From NCBI GenBank assembly GCA_001929475.1, contig LXFE01000377.1, positions 159-11,605 of the forward strand: 11,447 bases of DNA, in the 5' to 3' direction. The notes beneath the pieces are model-generated. The model did no database searches, had not been told where the DNA came from, and was given only the letters and a program-made list of their open reading frames with translations. Positions 1 to 8,084 of the stretch are shown in pieces. A program made the translations under genes and the position numbers. Source of the stretch: Neolecta irregularis DAH-3 (taxonomy: Eukaryota > Ascomycota > Neolectomycetes > Neolectales > Neolectaceae). Numbering within the stretch: the stretch's first letter is position 1; every line of letters starts with the position of its first letter.

Positions 1-233
1 GATTTGCGCTGCAGCTGCCTGGAACGGCGTGGCGCGCAGGCCAAAGAGGGCAGGCGCAGTGCCGGAACCGGAACCTGGGCGATCGGCGGGCGGGCGGGCT
101 ACTAAAAGCCTCCCGTTGCCCCCGCTTGCAGCCATGACCTGTCTCCCCTGACTCTGGCCGCCTCCACCACCACAGAACACGTCTGCTTCTCCTAGGCTCC
201 GCTGCTCTCCGTACTCTACTGCTCCTTTCCGCC

Positions 234-240
234 TATAAAG
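234..240 (+). promoter_or_regulatory. TATA box (TATAAAG)
   Basis: TATAAAG sits 65 bases before the ATG at 305, inside a C/T-rich tract. This is a plausible core promoter for the small basic protein gene, with transcription starting roughly 30 bases further on. It is assigned from sequence and position only. Confidence 0.55.
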
Positions 241-261
241 CCGTGCTCCTCCCGTACTCAC

Positions 262-281
262 CTTCTACGTACTTCTACGTA
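262..281 (+). repeat. Perfect tandem duplication of a 10-mer
   Basis: CTTCTACGTA occurs twice back to back, at 262-271 and 272-281, between the TATA box and the start codon. Each copy contains the palindrome TACGTA. It could be a replication-slippage duplication or a paired protein-binding site in the leader; the sequence does not decide. Confidence 0.8.
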
Positions 282-304
282 CCCACCCATCTTCCGCGTG
301 CGCC

Positions 305-751
305 ATGGCAAACATCGGCTTCCGCCCGCGCAGAAGCTCCGGCAGCCAGCCGTCGTCGGCATCGCCTGGCCAGCGGTGGTCGCTGCACTCGGGCTCAGAC
401 AGTACGGATCGCCTGTGCCAGCGCCGCAAAGCCAGCCTGCCGCCCGCCGCCGACTCGAGCCTCCGCCAGAGCGACAGTTTTGCCAGAGGCTCCTCCGAAG
501 CGCCCCGCCCGCCCCAGCGCTTCTCCATCGACGCCGCAAACCTGCCCGGCCGCCGTCTCTGGTCCTCGCACAAACCACCAGCCCTCCCGCAGCCCTCCTT
601 CAAAATCCACTGCTCCCCCGTCCCGCGCAAGTCCTCGCCCAGGCAGCGCTGGAGATCCTTCTGCCTGTGGGCCCAGATCACATGGTGCCGCTTCATCACC
701 CGCATAAAAAATTCCCTGAGAAAGCTTGCCGCAAAGATTCATAAGCGTTGA
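305..751 (+). CDS. Small basic Ser/Pro/Arg-rich protein of unknown function
   Basis: An intact 148-residue frame starts at an ATG in a strong context (GCCATGGC) just after a TATA box and a short C/T-rich leader, which is why I prefer it to the other long frames in this GC-rich stretch. No known domain is recognised. Residues 1 to about 112 are low-complexity, rich in Ser, Pro and Arg and probably disordered, with basic-Ser motifs such as RRKAS and RFS that could be kinase sites. The last 35 or so residues change character: they include tryptophans (WRSF, WAQITW) and end in a basic, potentially amphipathic helix finishing KLAAKIHKR. No signal peptide is seen. The frame could still be fortuitous, because GC-rich DNA keeps several frames open here. 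Confidence 0.5.
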   Translation: MANIGFRPRRSSGSQPSSASPGQRWSLHSGSDSTDRLCQRRKASLPPAADSSLRQSDSFARGSSEAPRPPQRFSIDAANLPGRRLWSSHKPPALPQPSFKIHCSPVPRKSSPRQRWRSFCLWAQITWCRFITRIKNSLRKLAAKIHKR

Positions 752-1163
752 TGCCCGGGTCTCGTCCCGCTGTTTGGCGACTGGGATACATGGACTGACT
801 CTGCTTTTATTTATTCCGTTTGTGCATAGTTGTCGTGGTGTTTGTTGTCATGGCATGTGTTGGAATTGGGGGCGTTGGAACCCGTCGTCTTTTCAGTGGT
901 TCTGGTTGGCAATGATTGGATGTATTCATTCTTATGAACCTCATGGCAGTTGCATGACGTTGATCCGATGAGATGGTTCTCATTGTGCAGCAGTAGCCCG
1001 GCCAGGCCCTAATTATACATCCGGCAGAGCGGCCTCCCTTCTGCTGCTTCTGGGTCCGTAACCTCTATTACATCTTGCCCGTCTGTTTTGTTCCGTGTGG
1101 CGCCTAAAAACTCCCATCCTTCCCTTTTCCAATCCGTATATTGATTACTATCGTCCCTATTGC
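752..1163. other. Intergenic: 3' UTR of the small basic protein gene and clr2 promoter
   Basis: No supported gene. The first half is T/G-rich, as expected for a 3' UTR; the second half, from about 1020, is pyrimidine-rich and leads up to the clr2 start. The Clr2 frame is open upstream to about 1095 but has no ATG before 1164, and the known family start motif lies just after 1164. Confidence 0.6.
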
Positions 1164-2583
1164 ATGTCTACAAAGCGCATCGTCACAGTCAGTCGGTCAG
1201 ACGGAGACCAAGACCAGTGGCCAACAAACACCCACAAGGCTGTAGCTCCCGACGGTACACTGCTACAGCCTCACTCACCCTCACCTATTTTTACAGGTAC
1301 ATACGATTACTTTAGACAAGTAGAACCAGATGAGCCAAAAGATCTGTTATGGAGGAGAAAATGTGCAGAGTTTCTATGTCAAAAAGGCCATCATGTGTCT
1401 GAGAGTAAGTACACAATTCCCCGCTTGGATTTTATTGACCGTAACACAGATGTCATAATGAACGAACTACCGAAAAATTACAAGCTCTATGAACAAGTAA
1501 AATTCAGTTCCACCTCTTCAAAACCCCGGACAGACGTCTACTTGTTTGGTATTGGCGCTTTAAACTGCAGGGCTAATGAATCGAGGCCATCCAACAGGTC
1601 GCCGATTTCGCTCACCTAACGAGTTCAACGATCATTTGTTTTGGCTTGCATGCTCGGCGACATACGATAGATCGTCCTGTGAATGTTGTTGTTGCAGAAA
1701 TGGAGGAAAACGCCCAAGGAGTCATGGAAAAAAAACTCCCCCAAAGAAAATTGATCGTGATAATGCCGCCGTGAAAGAAAGACTCGCGGATACACGTCCT
1801 GGCGCTCCGTTATTTCGACTCGGGGAGATTGCTTGGCTGGTGGCTGAACAAGACGATACTTGCAGGCCTTGTCGGATAGTCGATCGACACTTGGACCCAA
1901 ATATCTCGTATACGATAGCAGATCTAGCTGGCCTACAACATGAACAGACTGTCGATCAATCGAGGCTTGTGCCCTGGGTATCTCGTCGAGCAGATTCAAA
2001 TTCACCCAACAAGTCAATACAAAAAGCACTACAGATATCATCCTCATATTCCTTATTTCAAAAAATTGACGATGAACCAGACCCAAAATTTCGGAAATTT
2101 GCAGGGATTTACATCGGCCCCGACAAAATCTGGGTTCAAGATCTCGTTCGAATTGAAGCTGAAGAAGCTGGTCACACCGAGGAATTGATGTACGTTACAT
2201 CGCTTGGAGTAACCAACGACAACGAAGTGGTTTTAAACGGAGATGTATTTACTCGGGAGAAATTTGTGTCAGGATATATGGCAACTCGTATTCTTGATCA
2301 AAAAGTTCTTGTAGAGGCAGAGAAATTAGGCATAAAATGGACACAGAGAAACGGTCGAGATGCTTCGGGTCCTCATGTCATGCAATGCCATATGATGGAT
2401 GTAAAAGGTCGTTGGTTTCCTTCGACATTTCCTGCTGTGATGGATCAACCTGATTCGTATCAACGGACGGGAAATAGAGAGGATGCATTCAAATTTGAAC
2501 ACTGCATTCCTCTCAAAAGGCCGCCATCGCAAGATCTAGGCGGTGAGAGTGGACATGGAGAAAAAACTCCTCGGATCGAATGA
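1164..2583 (+). CDS. clr2: Clr2-like transcriptional silencing protein (SHREC component)
   Basis: Exons 1164-1548 and 1586-2583 join through a 37-bp phase-1 intron into a 460-residue protein. In S. pombe, Clr2 works in the nucleus with Clr1, the deacetylase Clr3 and the remodeller Mit1 (SHREC) to silence heterochromatin. Family features seen: an N-terminal SDGD..QWP motif (residues about 11-19); ELPKNYKLYEQ followed by RTDVYLFGHPTGRRFRSPNEF, which is restored exactly across the splice; and a cysteine cluster CECCCC at 160-165, where relatives have a shorter Cys motif. A second conserved block begins near residue 200 (FRLGEIAWL), and a BAH-like region follows from about 296 (FAGIYIGPDKIWVQDLVRI). 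S. pombe Clr2 is somewhat longer. The assignment comes from remembered family motifs, not a search. The ATG at 1164 is the first in frame. Confidence 0.83.
1549..1585 (+). other. Intron of clr2 (37 bp, phase 1)
   Basis: Donor GTATTG, branch-like GCTAATGA and acceptor CGAG. Removal rebuilds FGHPTGRRFRSPNEF, the most conserved block of the Clr2 N-terminal domain, and fuses two frames that are otherwise offset. Confidence 0.85.
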
Positions 2584-2884
2584 TATACCTGTTACATATT
2601 ATAGATACTTGCTAAATATTCAAATCGCTTTACTCAATAACTTGCTTCGACCCGCCCAAGATCCTATATTGTAAAGGCTGATTCGTCTGGCTTTGACTTT
2701 TATCATGATGAAGCAATAATAAACCCAAAGTTTGTTTAACAATAGGTGTCTCAGATACCACATATGAAACATATACAGTCCAACATCATTCACAAAGCTT
2801 TTATTAATCGAGTCAAGTCTAGTCATTTTCGAAATGCTCATGTGTTATGATGTCACTGTTATACATAATCGCAAAAGGTAAGGA
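2584..2884. other. AT-rich intergenic, clr2 3' region
   Basis: AT-rich sequence downstream of the clr2 stop. A short minus-strand frame (2620-2841) is low in complexity and looks fortuitous. No tRNA B-box or other RNA signature was noticed. Confidence 0.5.
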
Positions 2885-3290
2885 TTACGGCAGTTCTAAG
2901 CGCAAGCCCCGTACGTCACCTGTACTTGTTTCTTCCGACTTCAAAGAGGAATACGCAAAGTAGACGTCATGCCAGTTAGGACGAGTTTTCAGCCATTCTC
3001 TTTAGCCCGAATTTTATGAAAGATATGACGCATTGTAGCTTCATCACCCAAAAAATATTGATTAAAAGTTTGGTACTAGAACAAATATTATTTGTATCCT
3101 TGCAGCAATTAACCCTGTCCTAACTCTTACAGAGCTTGAGTATTCTTTCTTGGGAAATTCAATTTTGGCTGCCCTCTCCAAGTGTATACCAAGGGAAAGA
3201 TTGACTCACCCGTTCTATTAAATCAATCATTATGCAATATCTGCAAGGATTGCTGATGACATGGGATTACAAAGAGTAACTGCTTTGTCC
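2885..3290 (-). pseudogene. Possible broken or unresolved minus-strand coding segments
   Basis: No single frame is open, but coding-like pieces follow one another on the minus strand: near 3280-3226 a piece with SDKAVTLCNPMSSAIL, near 3200-3122 one with ERAAKIEFPKKEYSSS, near 3080-2990 one with FLGDEATMRHIFHKIRAK, and at 2998-2885 one containing WLKTRPNWHDVYFAYSSLK that ends ELP-stop. The last two are offset by one base at about 2995-3003, with no intron signal between them that fits. Either this is an eroded gene with several frameshifts, or a rapidly evolving gene whose tiny introns I cannot place. I do not recognise the family, and chance open stretches are possible in DNA of this composition. 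Confidence 0.28.
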
Positions 3291-3716
3291 GACATGTCAT
3301 GCTGGATTCATGGTGCTGATGGCTAATATACTTTACATCTTGACTTGTGTTCCATTGTGCTCGAGTCATATGGTTGGTTAAATGGTGGTTGATATAAAGA
3401 TTTGTAAACAGAGTTAAAGTTGCGGCTAGAGAGAGTCCGTCCTAAGCTCTGGAATCTGAAAAAGGAGAAGAGGGGAAGGGTGTGTATTCTTGTTCTGAGG
3501 ATGACAATCAATTGGTATGACGATGATGCATTGTTATCTCATTGAAGAGAATGAGGGGCAGAATGCTATCCTAAATACCTGCAGAACCCAAGGAGTAGTA
3601 GATAAAAAAAGGAAACTAAACCAAGATCCAATTGTTTGTGATGACTCGGATACTCTTAAGAAAAACAGAACCAACGTAGGAAGCAGAACTTGAGCTGAGG
3701 TGGATAGGACAGCAGG
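3291..3716. other. Intergenic, no supported gene
   Basis: Mixed AT-rich sequence. On the minus strand a pyrimidine tract ending in TTTTTCAG (about 3457-3480) could be an acceptor or a promoter-type C/T tract. A 62-codon minus-strand frame at 3323-3511 has no recognisable content. No RNA gene was seen. Confidence 0.4.
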
Positions 3717-3887
3717 TCAGGGAACGAGTGACGTAGAGTCTCGCGGAAAATTCAGAGTGGTGTCGTATTTGGTGAAATTCTCAATTTCGTGATTCTCTAC
3801 GACAAACAAGCTTCGCGAGAATTTCCTTGCTAGTCGTGGTGCTAAATTGGGATGCCACAAAGTGACATCTTGGTGCGGACACGTAAA
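3717..3887 (-). other. Open minus-strand segment, possible 3' exon
   Basis: A 56-codon frame with no ATG ends at a TGA (3717-3719) and contains motifs such as DVTLWHP and ENFTKYDTTLNFPRDSTS. It lies downstream of the unrecognised minus-strand gene starting at 4584 and could be its last exon if introns bridge 3888 to about 4070. No convincing 35-41 bp intron joins them, and a chance open frame of this length is not rare, so this is only a candidate. Confidence 0.2.
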
Positions 3888-3971
3888 TCAATGAATAGTA
3901 TTTCTATTTATCTCAGAATAATTGAATCGTTAAAGTTCATAAACATTAAGAGTCTAAACCCAGAATATATG

Positions 3972-4584
3972 CTATTGTTGAGTATCCCAAGCAATGTTGA
4001 CTCGCAACATATGGGCTACCGATCTTGTAAAGTGGGTCGAGTAGACGTTGTGACTCAATAGAGGGCCCAAGAGTTTCCAGAAAAAGTGCCTGCAACCTGA
4101 CCCCTTTGACTTGAAAGACTCTTCTTCGGGAAGCTGCTTTGAAAAGGAGTCTGTTGGTGAGTCGTCGTACGAGATTCGGCGATGCAGGCCGTATATTGAT
4201 CCGACTGCGCTGGGCGATGGAATTGGCGGCGTGCCTTTGTTGGATGACACAACAACGAGACCACACGACTTTTCGAGCTGGCTGAGTTTGAGGATGCGGT
4301 ATAATGGTGATGCATAGCGGATCTTTTTGAGAGTCTTTTTGCAGTCAGACAGGGATTGAGGCAGCTCAAACCAAATCTCTTTGTGTTGCATCCTCCCAGC
4401 GTTCCCACGCACTGGCCAAACGGGATTCCAACCCATAGTAATGCGCGTGAATAAACGGAATTGGCACGTCGCATTCATACAGCGCCTTGAGATCGAGTTC
4501 GCCGTCGCGGCCCCTGAAATCATGCCATGTAGCGCGTTTGTACCGGGCAAATGAGTCGCGCGAGGATACATTGGCAGTGAGCAT
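3972..4584 (-). CDS. Unrecognised protein divergent from HIS4; 3' end uncertain
   Basis: The start is the ATG at 4584 (minus). Exon 1 is 4584-4372, followed by a 37-bp phase-0 intron (4371-4335, donor GTTTGA, branch-like CTGAC, acceptor AAAAAG). Continuing to the stop at 3972 gives 191 residues. The first 90 or so residues look solid: a block with HDFRGRDGELDLKALYECD, then HAHYYGLESRLASAWERWED and KKIRYASPLYRILKLSQ, charged and probably helical. A Ser/Pro/Gly-rich linker follows. The C-terminal part is doubtful: another frame, with LFLETLGPSIESQRLLDPLY running to a stop at 3946, looks more protein-like, so a further intron near 4070-4180 is likely, for instance one starting at the GTACGA donor near 4171. 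No domain is recognised. Confidence 0.48.
4335..4371 (-). other. Intron of the gene divergent from HIS4 (37 bp, phase 0)
   Basis: It has GT..AG ends with CTGAC about nine bases before the acceptor, and exactly the commonest length in this window. Unspliced, the frame hits TGA immediately after the donor; spliced, a long frame continues. No homologue was available to confirm it. Confidence 0.6.
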
Positions 4585-4695
4585 GGAGTGCAACTAGGGC
4601 GGTGGACAGCAATTTATACATAATCGCCAAGTGCCCTCGATCGATGCCGCATTCGAATTACGTGGAGGTTTGAACCACTTTGAACACACTCCACC
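4585..4695. promoter_or_regulatory. Compact divergent promoter of HIS4 and the minus-strand gene
   Basis: Only 111 bases separate the two ATGs. The stretch contains a TATA-like TTATACATA near 4615-4623. No exact Gcn4 site (TGASTCA) is present in it, although HIS4 genes are commonly under amino-acid starvation control; the nearest partial match, TGAGTCG, lies at about 4554, inside the first exon of the neighbour. Confidence 0.55.
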
Positions 4696-7434
4696 ATGAC
4701 TAGGAGTATTCCGCTCCTCCCGCTGGTTGCCATAGACACGAGCGAGGAAAAAAGTCTCGCCCGCCAGGAATTCGGCTATTTGGGCCATGTATTAGTCAAA
4801 GCGTCTATACAGAATATCGACCAGGTCCGCAAGTGGACCTGGTACCACGCGAGATCAGTTGACGTGATTGTCGACGTAACCACCATTGATCATGAACAAA
4901 TCCGCGCTGTGTTGGACTCTGCAGCCGCAAAGTGCATTGTCGCAAAAGAGCAGCTCGAGCTGCTCGCGGACATTCATCCGAAGCGACTGGTGCTGTCCAC
5001 CACCTTAGCCGTCGCGGCTTCAGATGAACTAGATCATCTCAAAGGACAGATCGGAGGGATCTATGTCGAGCCTTGTGTCGACTCGGCTTTTGACCCGTCC
5101 CAGCTGGCAACTGCTTCGCAAAAGGTCTCGCACTATTCATCGCCTTGGGGCGGCATGTACCACTTTTTTCTCGCCATTCCGGGATCATCGGTACCAGTCA
5201 AGCTTGCGGAAACAATTAAACACTTGTCTGCCCTCAAGATTGTCCCAGTGGTAGCCTCCCACCATCTAACGACATCGCCCGCCGATGAACCCAACTGCTA
5301 CTCCATTGCCGCTGCCTATCTCGTCAATCTCAAGACCGACCGGCCGGATGGCTTGTTCACCACCGTTGTCGCCGACGAGGCCGGGCACGCCCTCGGTGTT
5401 GTATATTCCAGCGAACAAAGTATTGCCGAAAGCATTCGCCTAGGAAAAGGGGTGTACCATTCGCGGAAAAGGGGATTATGGCACAAAGGCGCCAGTAGTG
5501 GTGACGAACAAGAATTGCTTCGAATCGATACCGACTGCGACGGCGATTGCCTTCGCTTCACTGTTCGCCAAGTAGGTCATGGTATCTCTAAAACACTCGC
5601 TAGCCGCCTCACAAAAAGGGTTCTGTCACCTCAAAACTGCTACCTGCTTTGGCCAACTTAGAGGTCTTGCTCATCTCGAAAAAGTCCTCAAGTCTCGACT
5701 AGAATCCGCACCACCTCATTCTTATACAGCAAGACTCTTTTCTGACCAAGACCTCCTCCGCGCAAAAATCTTGGAAGAAGCGGAAGAACTCTGCGATGCC
5801 AAGACAAAAGATGAGGTCATTTGGGAAACCGCCGATCTCATCTATTTTGCATTAACAAAATGCATATCGAGAGGTGTCTCTCTCGTTGACGTGGAAAGAC
5901 AGCTCGATGTAATGTCTCTCAAAGTAACGCGTCGCCCAGGGAACGCAAAACCAAAGCAACCTGAATCAAAGTCTGAAACCGAGCCAAAGTCTGATGAATT
6001 ACAACAAGCTGGGACTTGCTATGGATCTCAAAATAACTCCCGAATCAAAATGTTGCATTATGAATCCAAAGATCTGTCTCCCCGTGAAATACAATGCCTG
6101 CTTCGTCGGCCTGTGCAGAATACCGACAAAATCATGTCCATAGTCAAACCTATAGTTGATGCCGTAAAATCCGATGGAGACGCAGCCCTTGTCGAGTTTA
6201 CTGCGAAATTCGATAAAGTCCATCTTAAATGCCCCGTTCTCAACGCCCCATTTCATGAAAACTTGATGCAACTTCCAAAAGAAACATCCGAAGCAATCGA
6301 CCTGGCGTTCAACAATGTTAAAAAATTCCATACTGCTCAATTAGAGCTGAAACCAATGGTTGTCAATATTCTTCCGGGTGTCACCTGCTCTCGATTTGCA
6401 AGGCCAATTGACCGGGTTGGGTTGTACGTTCCCGGCGGAACTGCCGTGCTTCCATCGACTGCAATCCATCTCGGAGTACCTGCATTTGTTGCAGGCTGTG
6501 AAACCATCATTATCGCCTCCCCGCCTAGGCAAGATGGAACAGTATCTCCAGAGATCGTATATGTGGCTCACAAAATTGGTGCAAAAGCTATACTGTTGGC
6601 TGGAGGAGCTCAGGCAATCGCTGCGTTAACATATGGAACTGAAACTGTACCCAAAATTGACAAAATATTCGGGCCAGGAAATCAGTTTGTCACTGCAGCA
6701 AAGATGCTTGTCCAAAACGACAATTCTGCCTTAGTTTCAATTGATATGCCTGCCGGACCATCTGAAGTTCTCGTGGGTACCGAATAAGATCCAAAGACTA
6801 AATCAATAGGTCATCGCAGATTCTTCGGCAAAGCCAAAGTTCATTGCATCAGATTTACTTTCTCAAGCCGAACACGGCCCAGATTCTCAGGTTGTTTTAG
6901 TAGCAGTAGGTCTTTCTGCATCTCAACTCGAAGAAATTGAAATTGAAATTCACAAACAGGCGAATCGATTGCCCCGACTCGATATCGTTCGTAAATCAAT
7001 TGCGCATTCATTTACATACTCTGTTGACACAGTCGAGGAAGCAATAGATTTCAGTAATTCATACGCGCCTGAACATCTAATTCTTCAAGTTGACAATGCA
7101 CAAAATTTGGTTAAGAAAGTAAAAAATGCGGGCAGTGTATTTGTTGGAAATTGGAGTCCCGAGTCCTGTGGTGACTACGCATCTGGAACAAACCATGTAT
7201 ATTCTCAATCTCTTTTCTTTGTACTAATTCTAGACACTTCCTACTTATGGATTTGCCCGAGTTTATTCCGGAGTCAATACTGCAAGTTTTATGAAACATA
7301 TTACCAGTCAACAGCTGACGAAAAATGGATTAAAGGAAATCGGGCAAGCCGTGATGACGTTGGCTAGAGTCGAAGGATTAGAAGCTCATAGAGAGGCCGT
7401 TCGAGTGAGATTTGAAGATTCAGATGAAGAATAA
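4696..7434 (+). CDS. HIS4: Trifunctional histidine biosynthesis protein HIS4
   Basis: Four exons, 4696-5581, 5619-6772, 6810-7196 and 7234-7434, encode 875 residues, close to Neurospora his-3. One cytosolic polypeptide carries three activities. Phosphoribosyl-AMP cyclohydrolase ends near residue 300 ([11 protein letters not shown] at about 262, then DTDCDGD near 278, and [13 protein letters not shown]). Phosphoribosyl-ATP pyrophosphohydrolase is at about 310-410 ([24 protein letters not shown]). Histidinol dehydrogenase runs from about 440 to 861 and catalyses the last two steps of the pathway. In the dehydrogenase the expected zinc ligands Q699, H702 (SQAEHG), D802 (GDYASG) and H861 (GLEAH) and the catalytic pair E768-H769 (APEHL) are all present, so the enzyme looks active. 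The N-terminal 240 or so residues are the divergent fungal extension. Apparent stops are all explained by introns. Confidence 0.96.
5582..5618 (+). other. HIS4 intron 1 (37 bp, phase 1)
   Basis: Donor GTATCT, acceptor AAAAAG. Removal restores [15 protein letters not shown], the conserved end of the cyclohydrolase domain. The branch site is not obvious; CTCAC, six to ten bases from the acceptor, is the best candidate. Confidence 0.92.
6773..6809 (+). other. HIS4 intron 2 (37 bp, phase 0)
   Basis: Donor GTGGGT, branch-like ACTAAAT, acceptor AATAG. Removal gives [12 protein letters not shown], matching the histidinol dehydrogenase consensus exactly. A GTACCG donor with a later acceptor at about 6819 would lose conserved residues and is less likely. 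Confidence 0.9.
7197..7233 (+). other. HIS4 intron 3 (37 bp, phase 0)
   Basis: Donor GTATAT, T-rich body, branch TACTAAT, acceptor CTAG. Removal restores [19 protein letters not shown], the conserved block following the zinc-ligand aspartate of histidinol dehydrogenase. Confidence 0.95.
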
Positions 7435-7543
7435 CGTACCGCGATATGTAATTGTATATGTAACGGTTTAAAACATAAATCTTTGATCCTGAGTACTGAG
7501 ATCACCAGATACTCCCGAAACCTCCCCAGACTTCGCCAAAAAA
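7435..7543 (+). promoter_or_regulatory. Short HIS4-NDUFA13 intergenic region
   Basis: These 109 bases must hold both the HIS4 3' end and the NDUFA13 promoter. The first half is T/A-rich with repeated GTATATGTAA-like words; the second half is C-rich and leads to CCAAAAAAATGA at the start codon. No clear TATA box is seen. Confidence 0.5.
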
Positions 7544-8084
7544 ATGAGCTCATCAGGCTCACAACGATATGCACAAGAACTGCCTCCAGAAAGCGGCTAT
7601 CCTGCCGTCCAATATAAAGTATAAGAGCCTTTATCTATCTCAGGCGTTAATTGATGAAGAGAAACCTCCCCTCATGGGGTCCTCGACCTGGAATACTTTT
7701 TCTAGGAATGCTTGCAATCTGCGGTATTGGTTTTTGGCGCTACGGTCAAGGGCAAAATGAAAGAAGGTATTCTTCTATATGGACCAGAATTAACAAGGAC
7801 AGAGAACTTGCAAGAGAAAAACAGTGGTCCAGATTACATTTACTTCCCCTTCTCCAAGCCGAAGCCGATCGAAGAAAAGCCAAATGGATTTATAACGTCA
7901 AACTAAAAGAAGAATTATTAGCTCCTGAAGCAAGGAGAATTAAAGTTTACAACACTGATCGGTAATTTTGAAGTTTTTGACGTAGATTGACTTAAGATAT
8001 GCCACACCGAAAGCTTTCCCATTTTCTCCAGAGTGGGATTTTGAGATGGATCCTAGCCTTCTGAACCCAATAAAGAACGGATAA
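7544..8084 (+). CDS. NDUFA13: NDUFA13 / GRIM-19-like subunit of respiratory complex I
   Basis: A small accessory subunit of NADH:ubiquinone oxidoreductase in the mitochondrial inner membrane. Exons 7544-7618, 7660-7766, 7803-7961 and 7997-8084 give 142 residues; stopping at the TAA at 7963 instead gives 114. Family features: an N-terminal ELPPESGYPAVQYKRNLP; one membrane segment (about 34-53, GILFLGMLAICGIGFWRYG); then the near-invariant RRELAREKQWSRLHLLPLLQ plus AEADR. That last block is restored only if the in-frame 36 bp at 7767-7802 are spliced out. The C-terminus reads VYNTDR and then, across a 35-bp intron, YATPKAF; fungal relatives also continue past this point. The tail after that (to NPIKNG) is longer than usual and is the least certain part. 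As usual for this subunit, no cleavable presequence is evident. Confidence 0.9.
7619..7659 (+). other. NDUFA13 intron 1 (41 bp, phase 0)
   Basis: Donor GTATAA, branch-like GTTAAT, acceptor TGAAG. It joins PAVQYK to RNLPSWG, the conserved start of the family; other acceptors such as CTCAG shift the frame. Confidence 0.93.
7767..7802 (+). other. NDUFA13 intron 2 (36 bp, in frame, stop-free)
   Basis: Donor GTATTC, branch-like ATTAAC, acceptor GACAG. It is a multiple of three without a stop, so it is invisible to frame-based reading. Removing it turns QNERRYSS..KDRELAR into QNERRELAREKQW, as in homologues. Confidence 0.82.
7962..7996 (+). other. NDUFA13 intron 3 (35 bp, phase 2), tentative
   Basis: Donor GTAATT, branch-like TTGAC, acceptor TTAAG. 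It would bypass the TAA at 7963 and extend the protein by 28 residues beginning YATPKAF. Supported by intron size and by the C-terminal extension seen in relatives. Confidence 0.55.

Larger units (their letters stand above)
1..304 (+). promoter_or_regulatory. GC-rich promoter and leader of the 305-751 gene
   Basis: No convincing coding sequence is seen. The stretch starts GC-rich, with a CGGG-type repeat near 88-100, and becomes pyrimidine-rich on the plus strand from about 140. It holds a TATA box at 234-240 and a duplicated 10-mer at 262-281. A run of pyrimidines ending in TTGCAG near 130, with ACTAAA about 25 bases before it, resembles an intron end, so a 5'-UTR intron or a gene entering from the left cannot be excluded. 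Confidence 0.5.

Noticed and set aside
258-744. Several long overlapping frames on both strands of the GC-rich left end
   Set aside because: They are frame shadows of the 305-751 gene in GC-rich DNA. They lack a good start context or promoter and have repetitive Pro/Ala/Arg content.
726-971. 81-codon plus-strand frame with many Cys and Trp
   Set aside because: It overlaps the end of the 305-751 gene and lies in G/T-rich 3' sequence. The composition is explained by TGT and TGG codons in noncoding DNA.
1625-2086. 153-codon minus-strand frame
   Set aside because: It is antisense to the clr2 exon with no motif of its own.
3250-3325. Box C/D snoRNA-like TGATGA and CTGA pair
   Set aside because: The C box does not fit the full consensus and no terminal stem is seen.
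3732-3801. Imperfect inverted repeat (CGTAGAG at 3732 and CTCTACG at 3795) with nearby TCGCG copies
   Set aside because: The arms are only seven bases with a long loop, and no extended pairing was found that would suggest an RNA gene or transposon end.
3852-4061. 69-codon plus-strand frame
   Set aside because: Weak start context, AT-rich content with no recognisable motif, and overlap with the better-supported minus-strand reading.
5582-7233. HIS4 at first looks like a frameshifted pseudogene in four pieces
   Set aside because: Every break coincides with a 37-bp GT..AG intron whose removal restores conserved motifs, and all catalytic residues are present.
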